Of a stretch of DNA of 64,000 nt, positions 26,220 through 40,765 are shown one piece after another (within the stretch, counting starts at the first letter, position 1; each line of letters starts with the position of its first letter). A model generated the notes under the pieces. It was not told the DNA's origin, did no database searches, and worked only from the letters and a program-made list of their open reading frames with translations. Position numbers and translations under genes: made by a program. Origin of the DNA: Eonycteris spelaea (lineage: Eukaryota; Chordata; Mammalia; Chiroptera; Pteropodidae); NCBI GenBank assembly GCA_003508835.1, contig PUFA01000224.1:1426001-1490000 (forward strand), in the 5' to 3' direction.

Positions 26220-26620
26220 TCACCAACATCTGGCTCCTCATCTTTCAGACAATGGTTAGGATGTAGTCTCCACCCCACTTGAAGTTAGGTGTGGTCCTGC
26301 TACTAGCTTTGACCAATGAGATGGAGGTAGAAGTGATATCACTTCTGGGGAAAAGCCAGAAAAAGCCAGCGCTTGACTGGCCACGTTCCTTCTCCTACTC
26401 AGTGCTGAAAAGTACGTGTTGGAATGGAGCTTCTATCAGCCTGGGTCTCTGGGGGACTGTGTTGAGCCAAGCCCTATGAGCCCTTATCAGATATGTAAAA
26501 GAGAAAATCTACATGTTAAGGCATTAGGATTTGACGATTACTTGTGACTGTCGTAAAACTTAGTCCACCCTAATCACAATAATAAAATGACTTTAGAGAA
26601 GAATTCCTGAGAAATATAAC
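26220..26620 (+). mobile_element. Unclassified old LTR/MER-type repeat
   Basis: The words 'gtggtcctgctactagctttgaccaatgagatgg..agaagtgatatcacttc' and 'ggcattaggatttg..ttacttgtgactgtcgtaaaactta' belong to a repeat I have seen in many mammals but cannot name. A related copy lies at about 28100-28370. Confidence 0.45.
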
Positions 26621-26629
26621 TTGGATTTT

Positions 26630-26960
26630 GCCATTCCTCTGCTCAAAGCCTCGCAGAGGCCCCACGTCTCCGTCCGAGTAACATCCCACGTCGTACAGGA
26701 GCCTACAAGCCCTTCCACACTCACGGTCCTCACTGCTTCTCTAACTTCATTCACCACCTGCGCCCTCGCTTACCGTGCAGCATCTTGCATGCTCCGGGCG
26801 CTACCCCACCTCAGGACCTTTGTGCTTACTCCTCCCGCTGACTCAAATGCCCAAATTCCCTCATGGTTTGCTCCCTCATCTCCTTAGGTCTTTGTGCAAG
26901 TGTCACCTCCTCAGTGAAGCCTTTCCTGACCACTGTTATTTAAAACTACACACCTCAGCC
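26630..26960 (+). mobile_element. L2 LINE 3' fragment
   Basis: 'cctctgctcaaagcctcgcagaggccc', 'cctcaggacctttgtgcttactcctcc' and 'gtgtcacctcctcagtgaagcctttcctgacc' follow the L2 3' consensus. Confidence 0.8.
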
Positions 26961-27609
26961 TGCTTCAGTTTTATCTTGTGGGTTTTTTTCTAACTAGACA
27001 ACTTCTTAAAAGCTATCCTAAAGGATTTTTAATTTAGATAGCCCATAAATCCCTCCTTTCTTGGAAACAGCACTCCATGCATTACTTACTTGCAGAATTT
27101 GGCTACCTGGCAGTTGCTGCTCCCAGGTTGCTGGTAGGGCCTCTTGCCATACAGCACACCTTAACTGATGCACTGAGAGGTTGGGCCAGCGAGGAATATT
27201 TCATGTCCACCAGAGGGCGCTTCCTACATCATTAGGAGTGAATCTACCTTTACCTTCAGCATTTCTAAGGAGTCAGATTTCCGATCTGCTCTAATGACAT
27301 TTTAGGGTGCCTTATAAATTGGTATCCTAGACAGCTGCCCACTGGCCCACTCGTTAACACACTTCCATGTCTGATTCCAATCCAGACTTACTGAACCGAA
27401 GTTTCCAAAGCTTGAGAATCGGCACATTTTTTAAGCACCGTGGTTCATTTTAAAACGCAGCCGGGTTGAGCACTGCTGAGCTGAGCAGTTCCTCCTCCTT
27501 GACTCTCACGTCCGAACAGCCATTCTAAATGGTTTTGGAATCTCGACTTCCATCCAGTCTTCCTGCCACTTCTTTGGCTCAGACTTCTGTCCACTCACAG
27601 TACTGTTAG

Positions 27610-27935
27610 AGGGATCCCTGAACGAGCCTCCAGGTTCTACTTTCTCTCCATCCAATCCATCCTGCATGTTACTGCCAAAATGTAACCTTGGACCCGCCAC
27701 AGGCCTGTTCCCATAACTCTCAAGATTAAATGCAAATTCCTCAGCATGGCTTTCAAGGTTCTTCAAGGATTGACCTCTGGTGACCTCTTCAGCCTCTTAA
27801 CACAGTGCAGTTCCCTCCATCCCAAAGCCTTTTCTTGACATACTCTAACCTGAATACTTCCACCCCCAAATCCTCTCTATCCTGAAAACCCAGCACAGCA
27901 CCTTCCCTGAAGTTACATTATAAATGTTTTGTTAA
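27610..27935 (+). mobile_element. L2 LINE 3' fragment
   Basis: 'attaaatgcaaattcctcagcatggctttcaagg', and further on 'cagcacagcaccttccctgaagtt', give the L2 order at lower identity than the copy before it. Confidence 0.65.
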
Positions 27936-28099
27936 TTAATTTTATTTGACGCCCTCACTTGCAAAAAGGGACAACCAATGAAGAATTAGTGGAAGTCAAT
28001 GGGTGGGGCCCACAAAAAGCTCTTAGAGGGGGCTGAGGTCACTTGTGTTCAGCAAGTGTTTACTCCCCTCCCCTGCTGTGAGCAGAGCAAGTATCTTTG

Positions 28100-28370
28100 C
28101 TCCTCTGTTGTTGGGCTTGGCCGTGGACTCATTTTGACCACCAGGATGTGAGCAAACAGAAGCCAGAGCAGTCTTGTTTGGTTTTCATTCTGGCAGGGCA
28201 CCACATCAAGAATAAGCCCTGGGTAGCCACTGTGCTCCAGTCAGAGCCCTGGAATGAGGCACGTGGGACAGACCCAAACCCAACCCACTGCTTGGAGCCC
28301 AGCCCAGCCAACCCATAGGCATGAGAATAAACGTTGTGGCTGGAACGCTACCAAGTCCTGGAGAGGTTTG
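28100..28370 (+). mobile_element. Unclassified old LTR/MER-type repeat (related to 26220-26620)
   Basis: 'ttgaccaccaggatgtgagcaaacagaagcc' and the end 'aggtttgttacacagcattattgtggcaaaag' place it in the same repeat class as the copy at 26220. Its end resembles MaLR-like or MER LTR ends. Confidence 0.45.
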
Positions 28371-28639
28371 TTACACAGCATTATTGTGGCAAAAGTTCAG
28401 TGATACAGGTAGGACATGCTCTTAGAGAGCCAATCCAGGGCCCCCAAAAGCCATCTCATACCCCAAAATTCCCGTAATATATAACAAATTATTATATGTG
28501 TTGTTACTTCAACATAAAAATATGGCAACAGATGTTTATTTAAATTAATAAATTATTCTGTATTTATTTTGTTTCATAAATGCTATTATTTAAACAAAAC
28601 TGAATTTCACTACTTTTGGTGTAACCTGGACAAATAATG

Positions 28640-28770
28640 TACCATCCAGCCTCAGTGTCCTCATCTATTACACAGGAATAATGCCTGCCTCATGAAGGTT
28701 ACTAGAAAGTTTTAAGTAGACAGTGAATGTAAGGAGCTTAACACTTAATAGGTGCTCATCGAGTGACAGC
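28640..28770 (+). repeat. MIR SINE fragment
   Basis: 'cagtgtcctcatctattacacaggaataatgcctgcctcatgaagg', then 'ttaacacttaataggtgctca', is the MIR 3' half. Confidence 0.75.
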
Positions 28771-30254
28771 TCTCTCCTCTTCTACCCTTACCAAGGCTTT
28801 GCCCTCGATAAAGCTGTGATAATTCTCTTACCTTGTTGCTGTACCCAAGCAGCAATCTAGAGAATGAAGGAAGGGCAGCATCAGCTCAACATGCTTCCTA
28901 ATGTCAACCGCTTCTTCTCAAGGTCAGGAGACCCTGTTTAGCTGACCATATTTTTCAAGATCTGAAGACGAACTCCAAGAATTCAGATAATGGGTATCCT
29001 AAATGACTCTCATCGGTCATGGACAGTGATTTCCTTGGAAGGAATACCAAAGAGGAAATGCACTGAGCTTCAAGAATGGCCGGCAGGATTGACACTTTTT
29101 AAATGATGAGGATCCAAAGACCTGAATAGCACCACCGTGTGGCCAACATTCCGCATGGAAGCTGTTCTCTGCCTTGAGTCATCAGCCTTGGGCTTTTCCT
29201 AGCTACTGTATAATGCCCTAGCTTCACAAGGGTGGAGGCAGAGCTAAGACAAACTCAAGGCAATGAGTACAGCTGATCCCACCACTTGTTCCTCACCAGG
29301 AAGATCTGAAGCTATGTGCCCACTATGCCTTGAGAGCCTCCTAACTTCATAACAAGCTCTAGTTCAGCAATCTCGTCAAGGCATTTTATAGACCTTAACC
29401 TGAGCAAGACCCACTCCACTCCCATTTACTGCCAGGTGAGAGTCATGAAACTATTTCTTTACAGTGTGGGTGAGATTCATGAAACTATTTCTTGCTGGAT
29501 CCTTGCTTTCCACGATATATCGCTGCCTATCTTCTTACAGGTTTTCTGAGCACAGGATAATGGATGCTATGACAAATTTATTCACAGATAGAATCTTGGC
29601 ACCTATCCTGATGCCTGGCACAGAGAATGAACTTAATATGAGTGAACGAATATTAAAATCATTGAACTGTCCAATATAAATACTGTATCTACTGATTGCA
29701 GAAATCATTTCACTGACTCAACTTTCTTTTGATTCCACATTAAGTATCTCCTATGTGCCAAGATCTGTGTAAGGGGTAGGTGACAAAGATGACTAGAACG
29801 CAGTCTTCTGCCCACAAGTAATATGAATAGAGCTATCAGAAAGGAACAAGCAGGTTTCTCTTGACACCGAGAGGAGGAAGAATTAAACTTCCTGAATAGG
29901 TGAGCTAAGGCTTCCAGAACTTCCAAGCCAGCTGCGTGTTTAGGATGAGGAGTTCTCCAAGGGGGCAATGGGGAAAGGGGCGGCATTCTAGTCAAAGGGA
30001 ACAGAGTGATGTGCACGGGGTTGAGTTGAATCAGGGTCATCTCTGGACTTCTCCGAGCAGGAAGCTACACTTTCTGCTGGGTTTGAAGGACAAGAAAGGC
30101 CCACCTACATAAGTGTGGCATTTGGAGGCATAGCAGGAAGTGAAAGGAATAGCCCTCAAAACTCTCCCCCAAAAGGAATGTCTTTCTTGGCAACAGGCAT
30201 ATTTGAAAACATTGTGAAAACAACAGCCTCTTTTCTTTCTCTCTGGCAATGTAA

Positions 30255-30720
30255 TTGGCCACATTAACAGATTAAAGGAAAAAAATCATATGATCATCTC
30301 AATAGACTTAAAATAGCGTTTGATAAAATTCAACCTACTTCTATTTCTTAATTATAAATTAAGGAGAAAAATTTACTAAATTAGTAAAAAACAGATCTCT
30401 CTCACCTTATAAAGGCTATAAAAATTTACAGTAAAGATAATACCTAGTGATGAAATTACTAAGACTGGAATGAAGAAACAATGCCCACTTACCATCACTG
30501 CTATTCAACAGTGTATGAGAGGTTCTAGCTAGCATAATAAGACCATAAAAATAAATTAAAAGTATGAATAAGACAAATAAAACTATGATTATTTGTAGAT
30601 GATTTGTGTCTATAGTAATTGACATATAAATTATTAGAATTAGTAGTTTAGGAGATGGTTATGAACTCAAAATAAAAATATCACTTGTATTTCTATATAA
30701 CATTACCAAGTTAAACTTTT
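30255..30720 (+). mobile_element. L1 ORF2 fragment (reverse transcriptase region), decayed
   Basis: 'attaaaggaaaaaaatcatatgatcatctcaatagac', 'gataaaattcaac', 'ttattcaacagtgtatgagaggttctagctagc' and 'tgattatttgtagatgat' (the FADD region) are L1 ORF2 landmarks. They are interrupted by many stops. Confidence 0.8.
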
Positions 30721-30784
30721 AAAGAGACGACTATAATAGTTTAATATCACTGGCATAACAAATTATCACAAATTTAGTGGCTTA

Positions 30785-31255
30785 AAAATAGCACACTGGT
30801 AGAAATAATCCAAATGTCCATCAACTGATGAATGGATAAGCAAAACGTGGTATTATCCATCTAATAGATATTACTCACACATAAAAAGCAATGGAGTACT
30901 GGTACACATTCAAAAATGAAAGAACCTTGAAAACATGTTACATTATAGCCAACTGCAAATGGCCATATACCAATGATTCTGTTAATACCAAATATCTACT
31001 ATCAGTAAATCCACAGAAACTACAGAAAGTAAATAAGTGGTAACCTAAAACTGATAGTGTGGGGGAAGGAGAGATGCAGAGTGACTGCTAATGGATACCA
31101 GGTTTCTTTCTTTGGGTGACAAAAATGATCTAAAAGTAAATGAGATAATATTTACACAACTCTGAATATACTAAATACTGCTGAACTGTACACTTTAAAT
31201 AGGTGACTTGTATAGTTTGTGAATTACACCTCAATAAAGCAGTTTTAAAAAAAGG
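30785..31255 (+). mobile_element. L1 3'-UTR fragment
   Basis: 'aatgtccatcaactgatgaatggata', 'gagtgactgctaatggatacc' and 'ctgaactgtacactttaaataggtga', then 'cctcaataaagcagttttaaaaaaa', give an old L1 3' end with a degenerate A-tail. Confidence 0.8.
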
Positions 31256-31868
31256 ACATGAGAGTCACACACCAATATGAATAATTTTAATGAGCTGTAA
31301 AACATTAAATGTATGGACATCCACGTGTCTACAGAAAAAGAAAATGCACATTTGACAACATTTAAATGGCTCTTACATCAACTCCTTACTTTGAAAACTG
31401 GTAATTAAAGGTAAAGAATTAAGCCTTTGTCCTGTCTTCCCGTAAGTGATGATTTTGCAGAATTTTTAATTTTATTGCATGTGATATTATTTTAGCTAAG
31501 TAGGTACATCTTCTTATTTTTGACATGTATCCTAAAGGGAGGAAAATCATAATATCTGTAATTTGCCTTAAAGTATTTCAATATAAAAAAATATTTAAAA
31601 ATTTCAATATATTATTATGAAAAGCAAAAATAAATTTTTCTATTTGTTCTGTTGGTTAGTGGACAAGATAATAATACTGTACTGAATTGATCAAATCTGT
31701 AAAACTGGGGAAAACTGGAAAAAAGTGATCACATACAACCAGTAATACATTTAGAAAAATGTTTCCACATGTCCCCAGGGATAAAAGTAGCCCAGTTTGT
31801 GAAATACTGAAGAAGGATGTTGCATATTAGTTTAAAGGGACAGGAAACAATGAATAACAGACCAGTCA

Positions 31869-32225
<357 letters not shown>

Positions 32226-32621
32226 TTAAAGAGTACAGGGAAGGAGGTCCTGTGGAAGGAGCCTCAGGATAGTGACTCCCAAAGGAGCCTGAAACACCTT
32301 GGGATGCAAATTTCTATTTAAAGGGAAACAAAATTTCTTACCCTCTTTGTTAGAGGACATACAATGACCACTAGGAAAACAGATACATGGCTCCTAGGAG
32401 CAATCCCCACAAGAAACCTAAGGGGCTGAGGCTTCTCAGATAATCTGGAGGTTCAATGCTTAAGTAAGGGTACCAAAATATAGCTCAGGCCCTGCTGTAC
32501 CTAGAGAATCACCTCTAAGGCAGGGTAGCTTTTATGATGGAAAGGGAAAGCCTTCTTGTAGGTCAGACAGGCTCCAGAGCTCTCTGTACCTGGCAACTCT
32601 TGACACTGCCATTTAGGGTCA

Positions 32622-32864
<243 letters not shown>

Positions 32865-33364
32865 TTAAAATTGTCCACTAGAAGCCTAGGAAGGGCAGCT
32901 ACAATGATATTTATTTAGTATTGGGACACTCCAGTGCCTGAGTTGTGTGAAATTTGGAAGGTGTAGAGGAGGACATAAACTAAACACAGCCAGCCAGCCA
33001 GAGTTCAGCATACTTTCCTAGTTAGAACCAAACACATCTCCACTATGAGCTTTGAACATATGTGACCTCCAAAGAGACTACTAGATAGGAGCTGGGCTTG
33101 GTCCTGGGTATGAAAGTACATTATAAAAGGAGAACTAACGTAATTGGATATGGCTGACACTTATCTCTAAGCCCCTCCTCATTTTATAAGATAGTTGGTG
33201 ATTATTTGGGCTGCTCATTTTACTGTCATTTCCTTATTCTACTTTCATCCCAGTTATTCCCTCATTCTTGTCTCCTTGCCAACCACTCTAGGCACAAAGC
33301 TCTCAGATTTGTCAATGACTACTCACGTGCAGAGGCAGTGAGGTTAGAGGCATAGAAAAATAAT

Positions 33365-34315
33365 TCTTGAGATAGGCTAAAAAAAGTCTGTTTATTAAAG
33401 GACACCACTCAGAGTGAAAAAGCCAGCCATAGAACGGGAGAGGATATTTCATAACACGTATAACTGACAAAGAAATCATATCCATAATAAAGAACTAAAA
33501 ACTTGGAGGAAAAAAATGACATGCAATGTAATGAAAAAAAGGGGAAAAAATCTGAACAGGGACTTCACATAAGAGGAAACCATGTAGACCAAACACATGA
33601 AATAGTGCTTTGCATCACTGCCTATTAGGGAAAGGAAATTTAAAAGCCTCAATGAGATATTAAGAAAGAACAACAAGTGTTAGCAAGGATGTGGAGCAAC
33701 TGGAACTCTCATATACCTGATAAAAGTATAAATTGGAACAACCATTTCAGAAAATTGCTGGGCAGCAGCTACTAACCAAATGTATATACCCCACGCCCTA
33801 GCAATCTAACTCCTAAAGATACACCCAAGAGAAATGAGTGCATATGTCCACCAAAAGGCATATTTAAGAATGTTCACTGCATTCTTTTTCATAGTAATCA
33901 AGAACTGAAAATGATCAAAATGTCCATCTATAAAAGAACAATAAATAAAATGTAGCATAATCAAGTAATGGAAAAGCATTCAGCAATTAAAAAAAAAACA
34001 GCTAAGTGTAACAACATGAGTAAAGTTCATAAGCATAATGTTGAACAAAAGTAGGCAGATACAAAATGGTACACATTGAACGATTCCCTTTATATGAAGT
34101 TCAAGAACAAATAAAATAAATAGTAACGGGAGTCAGAATAATGGCCACCTTTGGGGTCGACTGCTTGGGATGGTGCATGAGGGAGCCTGCTGAGGTACTG
34201 ATAATGTTCTATGTCTTAACATGAGCGACAGTCATACAGATGTAGAGATTTCTCAAAAGTAAGCTATACAGTTCAGATTTGTATTGTTAAGTTAGATCTC
34301 AATGAGAAAGTAAAT
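33365..34315 (+). mobile_element. L1 ORF2 3' end and 3'-UTR fragment
   Basis: It lies in the intron between the first and second KRBOX1 coding exons, antisense to the gene. Landmarks include 'gtgttagcaaggatgtggagcaactggaactctcatatacc', 'aatctaactcctaaagatacaccc' and 'gaaaagcattcagcaat'. Confidence 0.8.
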
Positions 34316-34530
34316 TTACATATTTTATACATGCATATATAAAATTACATATTTATATACATGCATATATAAAATTACATATTTATATATGCATGTATAT
34401 ACTTATATATGCATAAAATTTATACACAGATGTATATTTACATAGGCATATATAAAAGTATACATGCATATAAATGTGTATGTATACATATATACATACA
34501 CATACATACATACACATACACACACGTGAC
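34310..34530. repeat. AT/CATA-rich simple repeat
   Basis: A run of about 220 bases of atgcatata, tatatac and cacatacatac words. It lies just downstream of the first KRBOX1 coding exon. Confidence 0.85.
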
Positions 34531-34561
34531 TATGTGCATAGGCAGAGGAAACCCAGCTCAC

Positions 34562-34597
34562 CTGGGGCCTTGCTGTTAAGGACACTGCTGTCATCAT
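34562..34597 (-). CDS. KRBOX1: KRBOX1 coding exon 1 (N-terminal 12 codons)
   Basis: Two tandem ATGs open MMTAVSLTARPQ, then CAG|GTGAGC forms a consensus donor (GT at 34561-34560). Phase 0 joins it to E-S-L-T-F of the KRAB-A exon, giving the order I know from human KRBOX1. Upstream AG candidates occur at 34598-34610, so the exon has a few more untranslated bases. Confidence 0.8.
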
Positions 34598-35599
34598 CTG
34601 ACCTCTTCTATTCCAGTGTTGGAGAAAGGTAAGTTTCAGGAGCTGTAGGTAAAGGAAGCAGCATTAGTAACAATACCTCTACTGACCATAACTCCTGCAC
34701 CCAACATCTGACCCATCTTGTTTTGAGGCTACCTGAACTACCACTATTCGTCAGTTATTGCCGTGTATCAGTGGCAATACCCATCTCACAGTGGTGCGAT
34801 AACAGGCATACTGCTAACCTCATGGAGTTTCTGTCCTAGGGTTAACAAAAGCAGTGATTCATACTGAGTAAATAGTCGTGTACCCTCATTCTCTTAAGTC
34901 ATGATACTGTCCTATCTTTGTGACAAAGATAGTGGATTCTTAATAAAATTGACAGATTAAACAAAAGGACTTAAGCAAAAAGGTCTGATCTGTACAGATG
35001 ACAATCTGTGAAAAGTAAATCACCTGGATGTACAACATCTGCAAAAGCCACCCTACAAAACACTCCTTCCTACTTTCCTATGGGGAAAACCACAGCTATA
35101 GACCTGAAGCATAAATAAAGGCCCAAAGGGGAACAACAAATCACAACCCAACACACTTCACCAATAGCAGAGACCAAAAATTTAATCTGATCACAAACCT
35201 TAACAATTAGGTTATGGCAATGAGTAAAAGTGAAGAGAATGTAATGAGAAATAAAGGATGTGAAGAGACCTTGTCAAGAAATCTTCCCGTATTTCCAACA
35301 CTGTCCATAGGAAATTATACATATTAGGCGCTTGATGGATATGACTTGTCATGAGTTTTTTAAACATTTAAATGGCCCAATCCAAATCTAGGGCTCCACA
35401 TTCTCCAAATTTACAGACTAAGTAGCCCCATCTTGGAGGGGAGAAAAAAAAAAAAAACATTTCAGTATTCTCAAAACTTTGACTGCTCTAGGGAAAGTAC
35501 TAAACTTCCAGACTGGGTTTACACCAGGCCAGGCGAATAAATAAAGTGATCATCGACCGACTTCCTGGGACCACCTGAAAAGGGAGCAAAAGCGTTAAC

Positions 35600-36330
35600 T
35601 CATACACGGCCCAAGGGGTCGGGCTGGGGTCTCCGCAGCCAGGGCAAGAGGGGACTGGCGCGGCCACCGGGCGTGTTCTCTGATGACGGCGTGTCCTGGA
35701 GCGCCGTTAGAACTTTTTGAGGACCTCGCTGTCAGCCTTCGACTTTGTGTCGGTACCCAATGTGAATAAGCCGGAGGCTGTCCTGGGGACGAGAAACCAG
35801 GGGCAGGAGCCTAAAGCCAGCGTCCCGGGCCCTGCAGCGCCCCCTGTCGACACAACCGAGTCGGGCGCGGAGGCGGGCGTGAGGACCGCAGTGGCAACAG
35901 GAGCCACGCTCGTCTCCCCGCGGCTCCTTCTCGTCCTTCTCAGACCAAGCCAGACCCGCTCACCGTGGGCTCTGGGCGGCCGCTGCGACTTCGCAGCGAG
36001 CAGCGGTTTTGCCGACCCCTCGCCGATCCTCACACTCCAAACCCTCGGACGTTAAAAGATAACAATGGCTGCGCCGGAAGTCCTTCGACACACCGAACGG
36101 CCAACCTGGACCTTCCCCGAAAGTCCCTCTAGTAATCTTGGAGGACCACACATCTCTGTGGTCCCTCCTTTTACTTCCCGCGAGACAAGCCTGAGGAAAC
36201 GCGACCGCGCGCGAAATACGTTTCATTCTTCCTCCCAGCCTCACGGTTCTGAGTCGTGGGTCCCGGGCTCTGCCCGTCCACCTGGCCTCCTCCGAAAGGA
36301 GACGGAGGCTAAGGCCGGAGCTAGAAGCGC
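35600..36330 (-). promoter_or_regulatory. KRBOX1: CpG island, KRBOX1 promoter and untranslated exon 1
   Basis: Dense CpG and GC-rich against AT-rich flanks. On the minus strand a CACG|GTGAGC donor is placed at 35963, so an untranslated first exon could end at 35964 with its start near 36050. Long open frames on both strands here are a GC effect and show no domain. Confidence 0.65.
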
Positions 36331-38784
36331 AGCATTCATTCCATTGGATTTCGGATGAAGGGACAGGGCCCCGCCGAACCCATGAGCATAAGTCGTCTTT
36401 CCCCCTTGGAAGCGGGAGCCTGCTGCTCGCCGAGACAGGTGCAGCCCCTGCGATGTGGATTTCCCGCCTGCCGGTGGCTCCGTCCCTGCGGGGCCTGGAA
36501 GAGCAATCTGGACCTCGGCGTTAGATCAGAGCAGGGCTGAAGGGCTGGACTAACAGGGTGGGGACCTCAGGGCAGAAGAGTCTCCGAAACGTTTGCTGAG
36601 TGAATGAAAGTCGAGGAATAAAGCAGCGATCTTATTCCATACCCAGAAGACTCGGGATGTCAAAAAGGCCGTGCTTTTTGGTCCTTCACGGGGAGAGAGC
36701 CACCATGAATGAGAGAGGATCAGGAGCAGGACGAAATGAGGCCAGGCCCCAGCTAGAAGCCTGCCACACAGTCCTGCATACCTGTGTTAGACTGTCCTGA
36801 CCGGTTCAGTGAAATTCACTTGTCTACCACTGCTGGATGTCCTCATTTATCTAGTTCCTATCCAGGCCACTGAGATGCCCCACATGAGGCTCAAAATTTA
36901 CAGCTCTTTTTAATCTCACACTTATGCTCAACAATTGTTTCCCACAAAACAACCACATTATCAAGAAAGCTGGGTCAAGAGGAAACATCCATCCCTCAGC
37001 CACATCCTACTGCGGCCAACACTTCATCAGAATCCATGAGGCCCTTTAGTGCAACCCAGGTCACATCTTTTCAAGGTCATTTATCTCAAGTTCTCAGTGG
37101 TCTACATAACCTGGGACATTTATAGGAGCTCCTCTGATCACTTCCAAAAGACCTTTAAATATGGGAGAGCAGGGGTTAGGGTCTCACTCCCTCCTTGAAG
37201 AAACCGAGTCATCACAAGATACATAGTTGGGTAGGTTCGCCAAGACAAAATCAGAATCTACCCCATAGTGGGTAGTATAATAGTCATTTTAGAACAGCAA
37301 TTTAGTTTCAGCAAAACATCAATGTCCCTAACATAAAGTTAATGCAATTTTAATATTACTGAACTTGAATGTTTAGTTGTAATCGTGTAATAACCTATAA
37401 ACATAAGATATATATCAAGCTTTCAGGGCACACATATTTAAATACCTTTTTACACATGTTACAAATTCTTATACATCCATTTGCTTTAAGATGCTTCTTG
37501 CCAAAATATTTTGATTTCTCCTTTTTGGATTCCCTCCTTGTGCAGATGCTTTCTCCATATGACCAAGAGCAAGACTCAGACCACTCTGAACCTCCATCCT
37601 TTGAGTAATGTGGCCTGATGTACAAAAGATTTTCCCTGACAGCTCTACCTAGCAAAGTACCAGAGAAAATTCTGATTATCCTGGCTTGGGCATGTGCCCA
37701 TCCCTGGACCATTCTTTCCGGCTATAGAGCTATGAAGGATTAGCCTCACCTGGTTCATATGCTAACCTCTGTGGTCAGAAGATTGGGGTACTGTAATTAA
37801 TTGTCCTGCATCACGAGTCATGTGTTTGGAGAGTTGAAGAACTGGTTCTACAGGGAAGAAAGATGCAGTAGCAGGAGAAAGAGTGGACAGATAAGAACAG
37901 GTATCCACGAGAAACTACTGCTTTGATATCCAGCAACCTACAAATCTTTCTTACTATATATACAATCCAGTAATATCTACTTCCTAGCATACTGTACTGC
38001 AGAACACACATCTCCCTTCCAGAAAGACAACTTCAAGTCATAGCCTTGCATCTGGCTCCATGACCAAGGTGAGTGATAGCCATTTATCTAGTTTAAGTCT
38101 CAATGATATTCCCACGATCCTCCAACCTGTGAAATAATACATTTATTCACACCCTTCCCCTCCCCCAATACATCAGAAGTGTAAGGATAAAATGGAATAA
38201 CCAAAATAAAATCTCCCACTTAGAAAAGAGAAAGCAGTATTAGTGGTCCCTGATCCTAAATATACTATGTATTATTCAACAGGGATAGAGCAATGCATTT
38301 CATTGAATCACTACCCTGGCAGTGGAGTGAGTTCTTGGTAAGGCAAAGTGATCGTCCCAGATTCTGCTTGTTGGAGAAATTTCTCTTTTCATGGGTCTCT
38401 AAGCCCACCCCTGAAAGGAACATGAGAAAGAATGCTCATGGGGGCGGGGGGCTGTTCTGACTTAACAGACCAGTCCTTTTAGCATCATATTGGGGACCTG
38501 GAAACCCTAGTTGACTGCATCGCATTGGATGCTTTTACTTACAATAGAAAATCTGAATAATGGGCATAAAGAGAATTTATTGGTTCATTGAATTTTGTTC
38601 TTCTGAGAAGAGATGTGTGGAAAGTGTCATTACAAATTAAAAGGTCTTCCATGTTTAATTTCTTCATCACAAACTACAGAGTCTTTGAGATGGGCTCAGG
38701 GCTTCCAAGTGCCTGTCTCTGGGCCTCTGGTAATGAAAAGACTAATTAGGAATTCTCTTGATGGGGCCCATCAACTTCCAAATG

Positions 38785-40110
38785 CTATTTTTCTTTTTAA
38801 TTCCCAACCTCAGTCCCTCCCCTTCGGCAACCATCAGCTTCCTCTCTGTATCTATGGGTCTGTTTCTGTTTTATTTTAGATTCTACACATAAGTGAGAAC
38901 ATATGGTATGTGTTCCTCTGTCTGGCTTATTTCACTTAGCATACTATCCTCTGGGTCCATCCATGTAATCACAAATGGCATGATTTCATTCTTTTTATTG
39001 CTGAATAATATTCGTGTGTGTGTGTAGTTTCTCTATCTTGGCTATTACTAGAAATGCTGCAATGAACATAGAGGTACATGTATCTTTTCGAATTCATGCT
39101 TTTGTTTTCTTTGGATACCCAGAAGTGGAATTGCTGGATTGTATGGTAGCTCTATGTTTAAGTTTTTGAGGAATCTCCATACTGTTTTCTATAGTGGCTG
39201 CACCAATTTCCAGTCCCAACAGTGCACAAGGATTCCATTTTCTCCACATTCTCATCAGCACTTGTTATTTGTTGATTTATTAATGCTAGCCATTCTGATG
39301 TGTGGGAGGTGATATCTCATTATAGTTTTAATTTGCATTTCCCTGATGATTAGTGATGTTGAGCATCTTTTCATGTCTGTTGGCCATCTGTATGCCTCTT
39401 TGGAGAAATGTCTATTCAGGTCCTCTGACCATTTTTTAATTTGATTGTTGCTTTTTGTTGTTGTTTTGTTTTTTGGTGTTAAGTTGTATGAGTTCTTTGT
39501 ATAGTTTGGATGTTAACCCTTTATCAAATGATCATTTGCAAACATCTTCTCCCATTCAGTAGGTTGTCTTCTTGTTTTGCTGATGATTTCCTTTCCTGCG
39601 CAAAAACTTCTCAGTTTGATGTAGTCTCATTTATTTCTTTCTTCTGTTTCCCTTGCTCAAGCAGATATATCCAAAAAGATATTGCTAAAAGCAATGTCAA
39701 AGAGCTTACTGCCTATGTTTTATCTAGTTTTACGGTTTTAGATCTAACATTTAAGTCTGTAATCCATTTTGAGTTTATTTTTGTATACGGTGTAAGAAAG
39801 TAGTCCAACTTCATTTTTTGTGCATGTATCTGTCCAGATTTGCGAACACCACTTATTGAAGAGATTGTCCTTACCCCATTGTATATCCTTGCCTTCTTTG
39901 TAATAGATTAATTGATCATATGAACAATAAGTTATTCCTGGGCTCTATTCTGTTCCATTGATCTATATATGTTTTTATGGCAGTACCATGCTTTCCTGAT
40001 TATTATAGATTTGTAGTATAGTTTGATATCAGAGCACATGTTATTTCTTAAGTATCCTGGAATACCTATCTTTTGCCATATTTTGGTAATTCTGTCATTG
40101 TGATACTTCT
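38785..40110 (-). mobile_element. L1 3' fragment, antisense, about 1.3 kb
   Basis: A classic antisense L1 text is present: 'ttagattctacacataagtgagaacatatggtatg', 'cttatttcacttagcatac', 'attgctggattgtatggtagctc', 'tttccctgatgattagtgatgttgagcatcttttcatg' and 'agtatagtttgatatcag'. It is the best-preserved L1 piece of the window but has no intact frame. Confidence 0.9.
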
Positions 40111-40571
40111 AAAATTTGTCTTGCCATTCCACCACTCTGCTTACAAACGCTTCCACCTTTGAGGGAAAGAGTTCCTAGGTTTTATCAACTTCCATGATGC
40201 TCCTCCACAAGTCCTAACGGTTTCTTCTATTTCATGGTTCCATTTCCATTCATTCTTATTCCTTTCCATTCATATCCCCACTCTTTCTCTTAAGATACTG
40301 ACCTCATCTAGCATATGCATCAGTCTCGCTAGCAGTGGAGTTGTGAATCCTTATGAATATTTAGAATTTTAATGATCACCTCCTTGTATTCCTGTCCAGG
40401 TTTCAACCCTGTCTCAACTGCTGCCTACATGAGTCCCCGGGAGCGCTGCCAATCCCTCACTGACTGCTCTTTCTTATCATCTGCGTCTGGCACATCCCGT
40501 TGTCCAACTCCCCTAAATACTGAATTGGATTCCATTCTGGGTTCTCATATTTTGCTATAATCTCTTGGGGC

Positions 40572-40765
40572 AGTGCTGTCCAATAGAACTTCCTGCAATA
40601 ATGGAAATATTCTATGTCTCCACCACCCAGTATGGTGACCGACTGCCACATATAGTTTTTTTTGTGCTTGCAATCTGGCCCATGTGACTAAGGAACCAAA
40701 TTTTTCATTTAATTTTAATTATCCACATGTGGCTAGTGGCTGCTGTAATGGATAAAACAGCTCTA
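40572..40765. mobile_element. MER5A (hAT-Charlie) element
   Basis: It starts 'cagtgctgtccaatagaacttcctgcaataatgg' and ends 'ccacatgtggctagtggctgctgtaatgg'. These are the characteristic ends, at nearly full length. Confidence 0.85.
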